Positions 18,451 to 28,115 of a DNA stretch of 64,000 nucleotides are shown here, piece after piece. The stretch is from assembly GCF_963664915.1 (NCBI RefSeq), contig NZ_OY761810.1:1440661-1504660 (forward strand). Reading direction: 5' to 3'. The position numbers and the translations under genes are program-made. This DNA comes from an uncultured Caproiciproducens sp. GTDB lineage: Bacteria; Bacillota; Clostridia; Oscillospirales; Acutalibacteraceae. Under the pieces are notes generated by a model. The model saw nothing but the letters and a program-made list of their open reading frames with translations. It had not been told where the DNA came from and made no database searches. Every line of letters starts with the position of its first letter. Position 1 is the stretch's first letter.

Positions 18451-19275
18451 TTACAATATACTGTCGTCAAAAGAATACTTGCGTTTTGAAGGTTCCTGCG
18501 GACTCTCAAAGGAACTAATGTCAAATGGTTCTATCGTTTCCTTTTGTGGGTACTTTTTCAATACCGCCGCCTTGACTTCTTCACTGCTTGCATATCTGAC
18601 CCTTCGGGCTGCGTTTTCATTCATCACATAAGGATCTTTTAAGAGAATTCCCCATGAGTCAAACCGTTTTAGAATTGTTTTTACCGGATGGGTGCGGGTT
18701 TTTGTCAAAATCCATTGGTTGTCCGGCATGTTCCGGATTTCTTCTGCGGTCATGAGCGGCCTTTGAATCATCTGCAGGCTTTTTGTGGAACTGTCGCGTT
18801 CAAAGCTTCCGCTGCGGGAAGTGCTTCCTGATTGTACGGTCTGATTTCCTAATGCCTTTGATACTTCCTCCGCTCCCTTGGATAAAGGAGTAAAACCGCC
18901 GAACAGGGCGTTGGTGCAGCAGTCGATAATAATCTCACCGCCCTCCCGTCCATAATTCTTGTGGAGTTGCTCCAATGACTGGATCATAGGCAGAAGGAGA
19001 ATGTTACGGGATTTACCGGCCGTAAACATCTGTTGTGCGTTCTCGAATTTCGGTAGTGTACCGAATTCATCCAGATAGAAATAGACGCGCTTGTCCAGCC
19101 GGTTTTTCCCACCTTGATTGGCAATAACCAGTGCTTCGTTATAAAGCTGGGAAACAAAAAGCGATACAAGGAAATGCTTGGTAACATCTTCCTCCGGGAA
19201 AACGATGAACACAGCCGTGTGGCCATTGCAGAACTGTTCCGCATCCACGTCGCTGTCAAAGCATAAAAATAGCGA
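18451..19275 (-). pseudogene. VirD4/TraG-type conjugation coupling protein, 3' fragment
   Basis: About 274 residues of the C-terminal half of a type IV coupling protein. It has the Walker B strand RVYFYLDEFGTLPKF, the conserved TAGKSRNILLLPMIQSLEQL, and the late DNQWILTKTRTHPVKT region. The N-terminal half with Walker A is absent. The fragment begins exactly where a group II intron ends: the frame is SLFLCFDSDVD from 19275, while the codons before it are intron domain V/VI sequence. Such proteins feed the relaxase-DNA complex into the conjugation pore. No upstream exon survives beyond the intron, so the gene is dead. Confidence 0.85.
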
Positions 19276-20750
19276 TAGGTAATCCCTTGATGTTATCGTA
19301 GGATTTTCCCCCGCTCCACACCGTGCGTGCGAGTTTCCCCGCACACGGCGTTCCATCATTTTAGAGTTGTAGATAAACAGGATATTTCTCGAAACTTTAG
19401 AAACTTTCAGATGGCGGTGTTACCAGCCGTCATCCTTAACTTGTTGATTTTCTTTAGCATGGTTTGTGTAGGGGTAATTTTGTTGAGATACGCTTGGATT
19501 GTTTCGGGCTGAACCGCATGAATTAGTGTGTGTACATCTCTGTGCAGGATAATTAGATTGTTATACCTGTCCGTTCCACCATTTTCTGTCGGAACTTTAT
19601 GGTGACAGTGGATTTCATCAACCCACAGCACCCTTCCTGTCACAGCGCATTTTCCATACTGAGCCGCCCATAGAGAGAGCCTGTTATCCATAAATTCAAT
19701 GCTTTTGTTCGTGTGTCGCTCTCGCATGAGCAATAGCAACACTGTGATATCAAACTTCAAATTATCATGGATTTCAACTCTGCCTGTTTGCGTGTATTTA
19801 CATATCTCTTTCTTCTTGTAAAGGGGCGCTTTTGCCTGAATGTAACCGATAGGACATAGTGGGTATTTATTAAGATACCGCATTCGCTTGCTTGCCCCAT
19901 AGTTTTTCAGAATGTATATGTTATTTGTAATCCCTGTTTTGCTAAGACGATTTCCCAACCTATTTTTCATTACTATGCTGAGACTACGTTGAATTTTGGC
20001 GCAATCAATGCTGATGTGAGTGGCAAATTTGTAGTAATTGTGGATACCCCATACCATTGAGTTGTGCAGGTTAAGCATCCGTTTCTCATCAAGCAAATCT
20101 TTTGGACGCTGCATTTCCTTTATTTTTCCAGAGAGCTTTTCTTTTTCGCTCTGCAACGCCTTATCGCTCATATGAGACTTCACCACATATTTGCCGCCTT
20201 TTTTTACTGCCTTGAGCTTGAACCCAAGGAACTCCGAATACTGCTTTTTCAGATTAACGACTTTGGACTTTTCTTCACTGATTTCTAATTTCAGTCTGTC
20301 CCTAAGCCACTGCTTAACCGCCAGAAACACCTTGTCGGCATCACTTTTTGTACGGCAGAAGATTTTAAAATCATCTGCGTATCTGACGATAAACATTTCC
20401 TTTAAGCCTGTTTTCTTGAGCACCCGATATACATTTCCACGGTTGAGCTTGTCGCCACACATCGTTTCATAAGCTGTGTGAGTCGGCATGGTTTCCCATT
20501 GAGAGGAAACCCACCAATCCAATTCGTTGAGCACGATGTTGGATAATAGCGGCGACAGTATTCCACCTTGGGGCGTTCCCTTTTTGGGGTATACCGTTTG
20601 ACCATCAGGCATTTTTATTGGAGCTTTCAGCATTGTTTTTATAATGCATAGCAATTTTTTATCTCGTATCCCCATCGACCATATCTGCCGTATCAGCTTT
20701 GCATGGTTCACATTGTCAAAGAAAGGAAGTAATTTAGCAGGGATTAACTC
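19276..20750 (-). mobile_element. Group II intron, 3' part (5' half deleted)
   Basis: The intron was inserted in the coupling-protein gene on the same strand. Its 3' end is recognisable: domain V at about 19318-19352 (minus strand GCCGTGTGCGGGG, AAAC, TCGCACGCACGGT) followed by a short domain VI stem (AATCC/GGATT) and a 3' end at about 19276. Upstream lies a reverse transcriptase lacking its N-terminus. Domain I and the 5' splice site are gone: homology stops near 20724-20750, shortly before an unrelated inverted repeat. It cannot splice or move by itself. Confidence 0.8.
19407..20723 (-). pseudogene. Group II intron reverse transcriptase/maturase with HNH domain, N-terminus missing
   Basis: The readable product begins at FFDNVNHAKLIRQIW, within the early RT motifs, and continues for about 438 residues. 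RT motifs follow in order: GTPQGGILSPLLSNIVLNEL, IVRYADDFKIF with the catalytic YADD box, and EFLGFKLK. Then come the maturase domain X and a C-terminal HNH endonuclease (CAVTGRVLWVDEIHCHHKVP, NNLIILHRDVHTLIH). The usual 100 or so N-terminal residues (RT0-RT2) are missing; upstream codons read an unrelated QVELIPAKLLP. A GTG at 20711 could start a truncated protein, but it would lack the first RT motifs. Confidence 0.85.
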
Positions 20751-20769
20751 TACTTGAGTAACTAAGAAT

Positions 20770-20836
20770 GATGATAGTGATTACGCGAAAAATCAATCTC
20801 AGTGCGGAGTGACGGCCTTGCGTAACCACTGTCATC
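20770..20836. repeat. Imperfect inverted repeat at the intron deletion point
   Basis: GATGATAGTGATTACGC (20770-20786) pairs with GCGTAACCACTGTCATC (20820-20836): 17 positions with two mismatches and a 33-base spacer. It stands 20-50 bases from the point where intron homology ends. The 338 bases from 20756 to 21093 hold no gene. Confidence 0.6.
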
Positions 20837-21040
20837 ACTATATTTAAGGAATACTATAATATAAAGAAAAATTATTCTACATATTTACTCTTTGATTTAA
20901 GAAATTAAAATAAATCTTTTAATTTTTATAACTGGTGCTTCTCTGTGTTACATGATTACGTGATTACAAATATCGTTATTCTTCCACGTTAGGTGTATTA
21001 TAAGAGATTCGTAACTAAAAACGCTCGAGTGCTAATATAA

Positions 21041-21076
21041 AAAGGCCGTGTCAGCGACAAAACTGAAACGGCCTTT
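21041..21076 (-). terminator. Terminator of the EpsG-like gene
   Basis: AAAGGCCGT(G)TCAG and CTGA(A)ACGGCCTTT enclose CGACAAAA. On the minus strand T residues follow. It begins 18 bases after the gene's stop. Confidence 0.75.
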
Positions 21077-21093
21077 GAACATTTAGTTGAACC

Positions 21094-22293
21094 TTATTTC
21101 TGAGTAAAAAACGTTACATAAGGGGTTAAGTTGATTCGGTTTTGCATCAATATCCAGACATTGTAAAGGAAGCCGATAAACAACACTGCAGCTGTTGCGT
21201 AGTAGTAAATATATTTATGCATATTTTGGTTGCTCTTGATTTGGCGGCGTTCCTGAAGTGCTTTTTTCTTTTGCTCTTTATTATTGTAGTTCTTCAGGTT
21301 TTCAGTGTTGTTCAGTACTTCTGCTTGCTCTGCGTTCACACCAACGCTGGCGAGCATTTCAGGAATGAGTAAAAAAGCTGAAGTGAAGAACATCATGCCG
21401 AAACGCTGGAACAGGAAATGTTGGCAGGTCATGATATAAAGCAGCCCCGAATAAATCGAAAAGTTAATCAGCACAATATTCTTGGGGTCACGCTTCAGAA
21501 TGAAATCTTTCAAAATTAGAATCGTTACCATAGTAATGACCGGTATTGCAGCTGTCTGCCAGTCACGTCCGTTCATATAGTACAGACCTTCCTGCGTGGC
21601 ATAGTACTGATATACATATTTTGTAACAACATTAAAGAGCGGCCATGATAAACCCATAATGAGAGCTGTTATTGCGGCATATGTTGTGAGAGATTTCCAA
21701 TTCACTTTAATATGTGCGATAAAGTAAACAGGAATCATGATTAACATTGCCTTGTGGAAACTGGCAGCCAAAAGAATAATGATAAGATAAGGCGCAAGCT
21801 TTTTATCTTTTAAGAACTCGATTGCAAATAAGAAGATAGCAATGGCAATCGACTGACGGAGAAAGCTGAGGGAATTTCCCAAAAAGCCGAAACTGCCGAA
21901 CACAAACATGCCAACCCACGGAATAGGGGAGTACTTGTACAGCAAAACAACGGTCAGTGTTATTACAAGGATGGAGACAATTAACATATAAATACGAACA
22001 TCACTGGTGAAAAGTGAAACCAAGTAGTTTAACAGGCTGTAACCCGGCTCAATGCGGTATCCATTGGCGGAGCTGATGAGAAACGACCAACCGCCGTCAT
22101 GAACTTGCGTAAAATAATCGGCATACTGTTTATAATCAATTCCGACCGTGTTTGCCCTCAAGGCAGACAGCACGATCATGGCAACACCGGAAATACCAAG
22201 AAAAACAGCGTTATTGAGATGGCTCTTTTTGATTTCACAAATCAATATGCCTAAGACAACAATGAGTAATAAAAGTAAGTTATAGTATAACAT
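21094..22293 (-). CDS. EpsG-family polysaccharide polymerase-like membrane protein
   Basis: A 399-residue protein with about ten membrane helices, starting MLYYNLLLLLIVVLGILICE. The segment LSALRANTVGIDYKQYADYF is the conserved early loop of EpsG proteins. A long polar loop rich in Lys, Gln and Asn lies near residues 325-355. EpsG-like proteins are thought to join repeat units of exopolysaccharide, in the manner of Wzy. It is divergent from the glycan operon across a 425-base gap. A 24-codon remnant of a closely similar gene lies at 36651-36722, outside the island. Confidence 0.8.
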   Translation of the reverse strand: MLYYNLLLLLIVVLGILICEIKKSHLNNAVFLGISGVAMIVLSALRANTVGIDYKQYADYFTQVHDGGWSFLISSANGYRIEPGYSLLNYLVSLFTSDVRIYMLIVSILVITLTVVLLYKYSPIPWVGMFVFGSFGFLGNSLSFLRQSIAIAIFLFAIEFLKDKKLAPYLIIILLAASFHKAMLIMIPVYFIAHIKVNWKSLTTYAAITALIMGLSWPLFNVVTKYVYQYYATQEGLYYMNGRDWQTAAIPVITMVTILILKDFILKRDPKNIVLINFSIYSGLLYIMTCQHFLFQRFGMMFFTSAFLLIPEMLASVGVNAEQAEVLNNTENLKNYNNKEQKKKALQERRQIKSNQNMHKYIYYYATAAVLFIGFLYNVWILMQNRINLTPYVTFFTQK

Positions 22294-22718
22294 TGCAAAC
22301 CAGCTTTCAATTTTATTGTTTTATGTGAATTTAAATTTTTATTTTATTATATCATTTTCTAAAATAACTTACAATGTTTCCCTCGAAATTTACATAAAGA
22401 TCACAAAAGCTTATTATTAATCCTAACTATATGTTTACAGCTGATCAACTGTAAAACAGGTTCAGAATGACAGCAGCCTGAAAAATAAAAATGACAAGAA
22501 ATGGCTGTAAAATCCCACTTCACTGCTGGAAAATTCTAGGAATGCAATTTATGAGCTGTATGGCTGGTAAAGCCATAAGGAAAAATGTCAACATAAGGTT
22601 GCAGAACGCCTGTATATAGTGATATACTAGATACAATAGTTTTAAAATTATTTGCTCGTATTTGCTCGGATTTTTGCGTTGACTAGAACCCTTTTGGGGG
22701 AAGGAATAGATAACAGCA
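22294..22718. other. Divergent promoter region of the glycan locus
   Basis: This A/T-rich gap separates the leftward EpsG-like gene from the rightward glycan operon. A possible rightward promoter is TTGCAG (22599-22604) with TATACT (22623-22628), 18 bases apart. No gene is visible. A ribosome binding site (GGGGGAAGG) at 22695-22703 precedes the first gene. Confidence 0.45.
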
Positions 22719-23489
22719 ATGGAGATTAAAATTTTGGTGGCTTTCCATAAAGATTACTGGACGCCGAAAGATACAGTGTACTTTCCTGTATGGTGCGGCG
22801 CTTGCCGGCAGCCGGATGTAGCGACTTATGGATTCCAGCGAGATGATGTCGGTAACAGCATCAGCGACAGGAACCCTTCTTTTTGCGAGCTGACGGCACT
22901 GTACTGGGCATGGAAGAACATGGATACCGAATATCTTGGGCTGGTGCATTATCGCCGTTATTTCGCCCAGTGTTGGACCGGAGAAAAACACAGCCGAATC
23001 GCAAACCGTGAAGCCTTAATGCGTATGCTGGAAATGGCCCCTGTGATTTTGCCGCGAACACGACACTACTGGATAGACACTAATTATGGTCAATATGTTC
23101 ATGCGCATCATGCTGAGGATTTGGCTCAGACAAGGGCAATTTTGTCTATAAAATGCCCAGAATACTTGCCTGCCTATGATGCCAGCATGAAACGTTCCAG
23201 CGGACACCGCTTTAATATGTTTGTAATGCGGTGTGATCTTTTGGACGCTTACTGTACCTGGATTTTTGAAATTCTATTCGAACTGGAAAAAAAGTTGGAC
23301 ATCTCTCATTACAGCACAAATGACCAGAGAGTTTTCGGCTTTGTGGCAGAGCGCCTGATGGACTGCTGGATTGAAACAAACCATATTGCCTACACGGAGA
23401 TGCCGGTCGTGAGTCTGGAAAGTCAGCACTGGTTGAAAAAAGGATCTACTTTTCTGATGCGTCGTTTTCGTGGGAAAACCGCAGGATGA
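22719..23489 (+). CDS. DUF4422 domain protein (putative capsular-polysaccharide glycosyltransferase)
   Basis: A 256-residue soluble protein. KILVAFHKDYWTP at the start, then NPSFCELTALYWAWKNMDTEYLGLVHYRRYF and GHRFNMFVMR, are the conserved stretches of DUF4422, found in capsule and exopolysaccharide clusters and thought to be glycosyltransferases. It is the first gene of the rightward glycan operon, 22 bases before glf. The sugar moved is not known. Confidence 0.8.
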   Translation: MEIKILVAFHKDYWTPKDTVYFPVWCGACRQPDVATYGFQRDDVGNSISDRNPSFCELTALYWAWKNMDTEYLGLVHYRRYFAQCWTGEKHSRIANREALMRMLEMAPVILPRTRHYWIDTNYGQYVHAHHAEDLAQTRAILSIKCPEYLPAYDASMKRSSGHRFNMFVMRCDLLDAYCTWIFEILFELEKKLDISHYSTNDQRVFGFVAERLMDCWIETNHIAYTEMPVVSLESQHWLKKGSTFLMRRFRGKTAG

Positions 23490-23511
23490 TATTGAAAAAT
23501 GAGGTGCATCT

Positions 23512-24618
23512 ATGAAAAAAACGTATGATTATCTGATCGTCGGCGCCGGCCTTTACGGTGCGGTGTTTGCCCGGAAGGCGCAAGAGGCCGGGAAGAAGTG
23601 TCTAGTGATTGATAAGCAGAATCATATTGCAGGCAATATCTACACTGAAAAGGTAGAGGGCATAGATGTGCATCGCTATGGTGCTCATATTTTCCATACA
23701 AACAATTGGGAAGTGTGGAGCTATATCAAGAATTTTGCCAAGTTCAACCGATACACCAATAGCCCAATTGCAAATTATAGAGGAGAGATTTACAACCTGC
23801 CTTTTAATATGAATACCTTTAACAAAATGTGGGGTGTGGTTACGCCTGCACAGGCCCAGGCTAAAATTGATGAGCAACGTAAAGCTGCCGGCATCAAAAA
23901 TCCAAAAAATCTGGAAGAGCAGGCAATTAGCCTGGCCGGCACTGATATCTATCAAAAGTTAATCAAGGGCTACACGCAAAAGCAGTGGGGGCGCCCTTGC
24001 TCGGAACTGCCGGCGTTTATCATCAAGCGTCTCCCAGTACGCCTTACTTATGATAACAATTATTTTAATGCACTATATCAGGGCATCCCAATCGAGGGCT
24101 ACACAAAAATGGTGGCAAATCTGCTGGGCGATACGGAAGTGCGTCTGAACGTAGACTATTTAGAACAAAAGACGGAACTGAACGAACTGAGTGATAAAGT
24201 CGTATATACCGGCCCGATTGATGCCTATTTTGGCTATCAGTTGGGTGCCCTGCAATATCGCAGCGTTCGTTTTGAAACCGAAACATTGGATATGGAAAAC
24301 TATCAGGGAAATGCTGTTATAAACTACACAGATGATGAAACCCCATATACACGTATTATTGAGCATAAGCATTTTACCTTTGGTACACAATCGAAGACTA
24401 TCATTAGCCGTGAGTACAGTGCTGAGTGGAAGCCTGGCGACGAGCCGTATTATCCGGTCAATGACGAGAAGAACGGTGCACTGTATCAGAAATACAAAAT
24501 ACTGGCCAATGCGGAACCAAATGTGATATTTGGCGGCCGCTTGGGCGAGTATAAATACTATGATATGGACAAAGTGATTGAAGTGGCCCTCGATGTGGCA
24601 AAAAAGGAGCTGGCCTGA
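23512..24618 (+). CDS. glf: UDP-galactopyranose mutase
   Basis: Glf is an FAD enzyme that turns UDP-galactopyranose into UDP-galactofuranose, the donor for galactofuranose-containing glycans. The 368-residue protein has the dinucleotide-binding GAGLYGAVFA at residues 11-20, the family's RYGAHIFHTN, GYTQKQWGRP, and the late FGGRLGEYKYYDMDKVI. Length is normal. A GAGGTG ribosome binding site precedes the ATG. The next two genes are GT2 enzymes of the kind that use this donor, so the glycan very likely contains galactofuranose. Confidence 0.95.
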   Translation: MKKTYDYLIVGAGLYGAVFARKAQEAGKKCLVIDKQNHIAGNIYTEKVEGIDVHRYGAHIFHTNNWEVWSYIKNFAKFNRYTNSPIANYRGEIYNLPFNMNTFNKMWGVVTPAQAQAKIDEQRKAAGIKNPKNLEEQAISLAGTDIYQKLIKGYTQKQWGRPCSELPAFIIKRLPVRLTYDNNYFNALYQGIPIEGYTKMVANLLGDTEVRLNVDYLEQKTELNELSDKVVYTGPIDAYFGYQLGALQYRSVRFETETLDMENYQGNAVINYTDDETPYTRIIEHKHFTFGTQSKTIISREYSAEWKPGDEPYYPVNDEKNGALYQKYKILANAEPNVIFGGRLGEYKYYDMDKVIEVALDVAKKELA

Positions 24619-24620
24619 TT

Positions 24621-25529
24621 TTGACGCAGATGCAGCATAGAAAAAACGTTGTGGCAGTAGTCGTCACATATAATCGTAGGGAACTACTGTTGCAGTGCAT
24701 TGAGAAGTTGCTGAAGCAACAGGTTTGTGCCTGCGACGTACTGATAATTGACAATGCCAGTACCGATGGTACTGCGGAAGCCTTACAAGAGAAAGATGAT
24801 CTGCGCTTGTACTATTGCAATACCGGAAAAAATTTGGGCGGTGCCGGTGGATTTCATTTTGGCATGCGCAAAGCAGTAGAAGCAGGATATGACTATATCT
24901 GGATTATGGACGACGACACGCTGCCTGAGTCGGATGCACTGGCAAAGCTGTTGGAGGCTGATGAAAAACTGACTGGTAGTTATGGCTTCTTGTCCAGCCG
25001 TACATTGTGGACTGATGGTAGCGACTGCCAAATGAATCTACAGCGCAAAACTCCTTACCGCGATATTGATGGGTTTGACCGTCCGCTAATACCTGTTGTA
25101 ATGGCAAGTTTTGTATCACTGTTTCTGCACACGGATACAATTATTAAGTTTGGCCTGCCGATAGCAGAATTTTTTATCTGGTCGGATGATTGGGAATATA
25201 CGCGCCGTATCTCTCTCAAGCTGCCTTGCTATTTGGTAACAACCAGCAGGGTGATTCATGCCATGAAAAATCGGACGGTGGCCAATATCGCCACAGATAT
25301 TCCGGAACGACTATCACGATACCGATACTTTTATCGAAATGATGTTTATCTTTACCGACGTGAAGGGCTGAAAGGCTGGCTCTGGTTGATCGCCAAGGAC
25401 TTCTGGCACAGTGTACAGGTGATTACGAAAAGCCGCGGTCACAAATGGGAAAAGCTCAAGATCATCTGGAGCGGATTTGCCCACGGAATTCATTTTTTGA
25501 AAGGAAATGACGATGTTCTTCAATTCTGA
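24621..25529 (+). CDS. GT2 glycosyltransferase, candidate galactofuranosyltransferase
   Basis: A 302-residue GT-A fold enzyme. AVVVTYNRRELLLQCIE opens the nucleotide-binding domain, NLGGAGGFHFGMRKA is typical of the GlfT/rhamnosyltransferase group, and WIMDDDT carries the metal-binding aspartates. The start is a TTG at 24621, two bases after the glf stop, with AAGGAG upstream; an ATG at 24630 is the alternative. Position beside glf supports galactofuranose as the sugar. It is about as long as the next gene and plainly paralogous to it. Confidence 0.85.
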   Translation: MTQMQHRKNVVAVVVTYNRRELLLQCIEKLLKQQVCACDVLIIDNASTDGTAEALQEKDDLRLYYCNTGKNLGGAGGFHFGMRKAVEAGYDYIWIMDDDTLPESDALAKLLEADEKLTGSYGFLSSRTLWTDGSDCQMNLQRKTPYRDIDGFDRPLIPVVMASFVSLFLHTDTIIKFGLPIAEFFIWSDDWEYTRRISLKLPCYLVTTSRVIHAMKNRTVANIATDIPERLSRYRYFYRNDVYLYRREGLKGWLWLIAKDFWHSVQVITKSRGHKWEKLKIIWSGFAHGIHFLKGNDDVLQF

Positions 25530-26445
25530 AAGAAAAACAGAACAGCCAAAGCAACTCGCTGCGGTCGTTGTTACCTATAATCGCAGAGAACTTCTTTTGC
25601 GGTGTATCGAAAAAATTCGCAACCAGCAGAATGTGGAATGTGATATTTTGGTCGTTGACAATGCCAGTTCAGACGGAACAGGCGAAACGGTACTAGCTAT
25701 GGCTGATAACAGACTGCAATATCGGAATACAGGCAGCAATCTAGGGGGTGCCGGCGGTTTCCAATTTGGCATTCGGTGGGCAGTAGAGGCCGGATATAAT
25801 TTGGTGTGGATGATGGATGATGATACCCTGCCGGAGCCGGATACGTTGGCAGAATTGCTAGCAGCAGATGCGCGGTTAGAGGGTAATTATGGCTTCTTGT
25901 CCAGTGCTGTGCTGTGGACAGACGGCCATGAGTGCAAAATGAACCGGCAGAAAATCAAAAAGAGCTTTTATGAACATGTGGAATTTTTGAAGGATGCTCT
26001 GATTCAAATTGAACAGGCAACCTTTGTTTCCATGCTTTTACCGGCAGAAACAATTCGAAAGGTCGGTCTGCCCATAAAGGAATTTTTCATCTGGGGAGAT
26101 GACATTGAATTCACGAGACGCATCACGGTACGAAACGGCCTCCCATCCTATCTGGTTGGCCGGAGTCAGGTGGTGCATGCGATGCGGGAAAACAACGGAA
26201 GTAATCTTGCTACTGACTCTGCGGACCGAATTGACAGATACCGATATGCTTATCGCAATGAAAATAATATATACCGACAGGAAGGACTGAAAGGCTTTTG
26301 TTATTATACTGCGCGTTGCGTACGGGCTCTGGCACAGATTTGGGGGAATGCAAAAGATAGCAGGCTCCGGCGCAGCTGGGTGCTTATCTCCTGCTATATT
26401 GGCGGGCTGTTCTTTAATCCCCTGATCGAGTATGTTAACAAATAA
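25513..26445 (+). CDS. GT2 glycosyltransferase, paralogue of the preceding gene
   Basis: About 310 residues, with the same landmarks as its upstream neighbour: AVVVTYNRRELLLRCIEK, VDNASSDGTGETV, NLGGAGGFQFGIRWA and WMMDDDTLPEPDTLAELL. The pair looks like a tandem duplication followed by divergence. The ATG at 25513 is preferred over 25507 because AAAGG lies too close to the latter. It overlaps the upstream gene by 17 bases. Bifunctional or alternating galactofuranosyl transfer by two such enzymes is known for other glycans and is the inference here. Confidence 0.85.
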   Translation: MFFNSERKTEQPKQLAAVVVTYNRRELLLRCIEKIRNQQNVECDILVVDNASSDGTGETVLAMADNRLQYRNTGSNLGGAGGFQFGIRWAVEAGYNLVWMMDDDTLPEPDTLAELLAADARLEGNYGFLSSAVLWTDGHECKMNRQKIKKSFYEHVEFLKDALIQIEQATFVSMLLPAETIRKVGLPIKEFFIWGDDIEFTRRITVRNGLPSYLVGRSQVVHAMRENNGSNLATDSADRIDRYRYAYRNENNIYRQEGLKGFCYYTARCVRALAQIWGNAKDSRLRRSWVLISCYIGGLFFNPLIEYVNK

Positions 26446-26462
26446 AGGAGAAATAAAAACGC

Positions 26463-27257
26463 ATGACGAAAAAAAATGCAATCGACATAGCTCTGCAGCA
26501 TTTGATAAAGTACAAGCCGCTACTGCGCGAGTTGGTGATGCGTGATTTGAAAGTGAAATATCGTCGCAGCTTTCTAGGTTATTTATGGAGCTTGCTAAAT
26601 CCCCTGCTGATGATGGCGGTCATGACGGTGATCTTTTCGTATATGTTCCGCTTTGATATTCCAAACTATCCATTGTACCTGATCTGCGGGCAGACGTTGT
26701 GGAACTGCTTTAATGAAGCAACGAATATGGCTATGACATCTGTGATCCAGAATGGTAGCCTGATTAAAAAAGTATATATTCCAAAATTTATCTTTCCAAT
26801 CTCACGTGTGCTGTCCAGCTTTGTAACGATGCTGTTCAGTTTGGCAGCAATTCTCATCGTTATGATCTGCACTGGCACGACATTTCACTGGGAGGTATTA
26901 CTCTTCTGGGTTCCACTGGTGCTCATGTTCCTGTTCAGCTGTGGCGTTGCACTGATTCTTTCCGCGATTGCCGTTCAATTTCGCGACATTATGCATCTGT
27001 ATAGTGTGATTACGATGGCGTGGATGTATTGCACACCAATCTTTTATCCAATAGACAAAGTTCCCACAGCCGTTCAAATTATCATAAAACTAAATCCGAT
27101 GTACCATTATATCAACTGTTTCCGAGAAATGGTGCTGTATGGTACAATTTCTGGGCCGAATACTTGGTTTGCCTGTATTGTATCTAGTTGCCTAGCATTG
27201 GGTATCGGTCTTGCCATTTTCCGCAAACTGCAGCGGAACTTCATACTTTATATTTAA
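26463..27257 (+). CDS. Polysaccharide ABC transporter permease (Wzm-like)
   Basis: A 264-residue ABC-2 type permease with six hydrophobic helices. ELVMRDLKVKYRRSFLGYLWSLLNPLL is the hallmark N-terminal amphipathic segment of Wzm/TagG/KpsM proteins, and LNPMYHYINCFREMVLYG lies near the end. It exports lipid-linked polysaccharide together with the ATPase encoded 18 bases downstream. In Gram-positives the same family exports teichoic acids and rhamnan-type chains. Confidence 0.92.
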   Translation: MTKKNAIDIALQHLIKYKPLLRELVMRDLKVKYRRSFLGYLWSLLNPLLMMAVMTVIFSYMFRFDIPNYPLYLICGQTLWNCFNEATNMAMTSVIQNGSLIKKVYIPKFIFPISRVLSSFVTMLFSLAAILIVMICTGTTFHWEVLLFWVPLVLMFLFSCGVALILSAIAVQFRDIMHLYSVITMAWMYCTPIFYPIDKVPTAVQIIIKLNPMYHYINCFREMVLYGTISGPNTWFACIVSSCLALGIGLAIFRKLQRNFILYI

Positions 27258-27275
27258 ACAAGGAAAGCTGGAATT

Positions 27276-28025
27276 ATGGGTAATGTAATAGAAGTTAACA
27301 ATGTTTCGATGCGCTTTAACTTGGCACAAGAAAAGACAGACAGCATCAAGGAATATTTTGTGAAAGCGGCTAAACATCAGCTCCTTTTTCACGAGTTCTA
27401 TGCGCTGCGCGATATCAGCTTCCAAGTCAAGCGTGGGGAGTCTCTGGCGCTGGTAGGAGCAAATGGCAGCGGAAAAAGCACGATGCTGAAGCTGATTGCG
27501 GGTGTTATGTACCCTAGCAAAGGCTCCCTCTTAGTCAAAGGCGATATTGCGCCAATGATTGAATTGGGTGCTGGTTTTGATATGGAGCTGACTGCACGCG
27601 AAAATATCTTCCTAAATGGCGCGGTGCTCGGCCATGATTACAAGGTAATGCAAGGTTACTTCGAGAAAATCATGGACTTTGCAGAACTGTGGGATTTTGT
27701 AGATGTTCCGGTTAAAAATTTCTCTAACGGCATGGTGGCACGCCTTGGCTTTGCTATTGCCACTGCAGTGAAGGCAGATATTTTGATCGTTGACGAGATT
27801 CTGGCTGTGGGCGATTTCATGTTTCAGGAAAAATGCCAAAAGCGCATGAAACTGCTGCTGGCCAACGGCACAACGCTGCTTTTGGTATCTCATAACGAAA
27901 AACAGGTTGAGCAGCTGTGCAAGCGGGCAATCTGGATAAATCACGGTAAAATGCAGATGGACGGCGAATGCCGTACGGTGTGTGATGCATACCATACGGC
28001 ATTGAAAGCGGAGCATCAAGAATAA
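27276..28025 (+). CDS. Polysaccharide ABC transporter ATP-binding protein (Wzt-like, short form)
   Basis: A 249-residue ATPase with Walker A GANGSGKST, the family-specific IELGAGFDMELTARENIFLNG, signature NFSNGMVARLGFA, Walker B ILIVDEILAVGD and the switch histidine in LLVSHNE. It ends right after the nucleotide-binding domain and lacks the C-terminal carbohydrate-binding domain that in some Wzt proteins reads the chain-end cap. So export probably does not need a terminal modification to be recognised. Confidence 0.92.
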   Translation: MGNVIEVNNVSMRFNLAQEKTDSIKEYFVKAAKHQLLFHEFYALRDISFQVKRGESLALVGANGSGKSTMLKLIAGVMYPSKGSLLVKGDIAPMIELGAGFDMELTARENIFLNGAVLGHDYKVMQGYFEKIMDFAELWDFVDVPVKNFSNGMVARLGFAIATAVKADILIVDEILAVGDFMFQEKCQKRMKLLLANGTTLLLVSHNEKQVEQLCKRAIWINHGKMQMDGECRTVCDAYHTALKAEHQE

Positions 28026-28115
28026 ACAGCTCTGGCAGCCTGCAATAAACATCGAAAAAGCGGCAAATAGGCTGTTAGGTTAGAGTGAAATAAAATATTT
28101 TGGGGATGTAGATTT

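Noticed and set aside
15828..20750. Active conjugative element
   Set aside because: The integrase has a stop codon, the coupling protein lacks its ATP-binding half, and no relaxase or type IV secretion genes are present.
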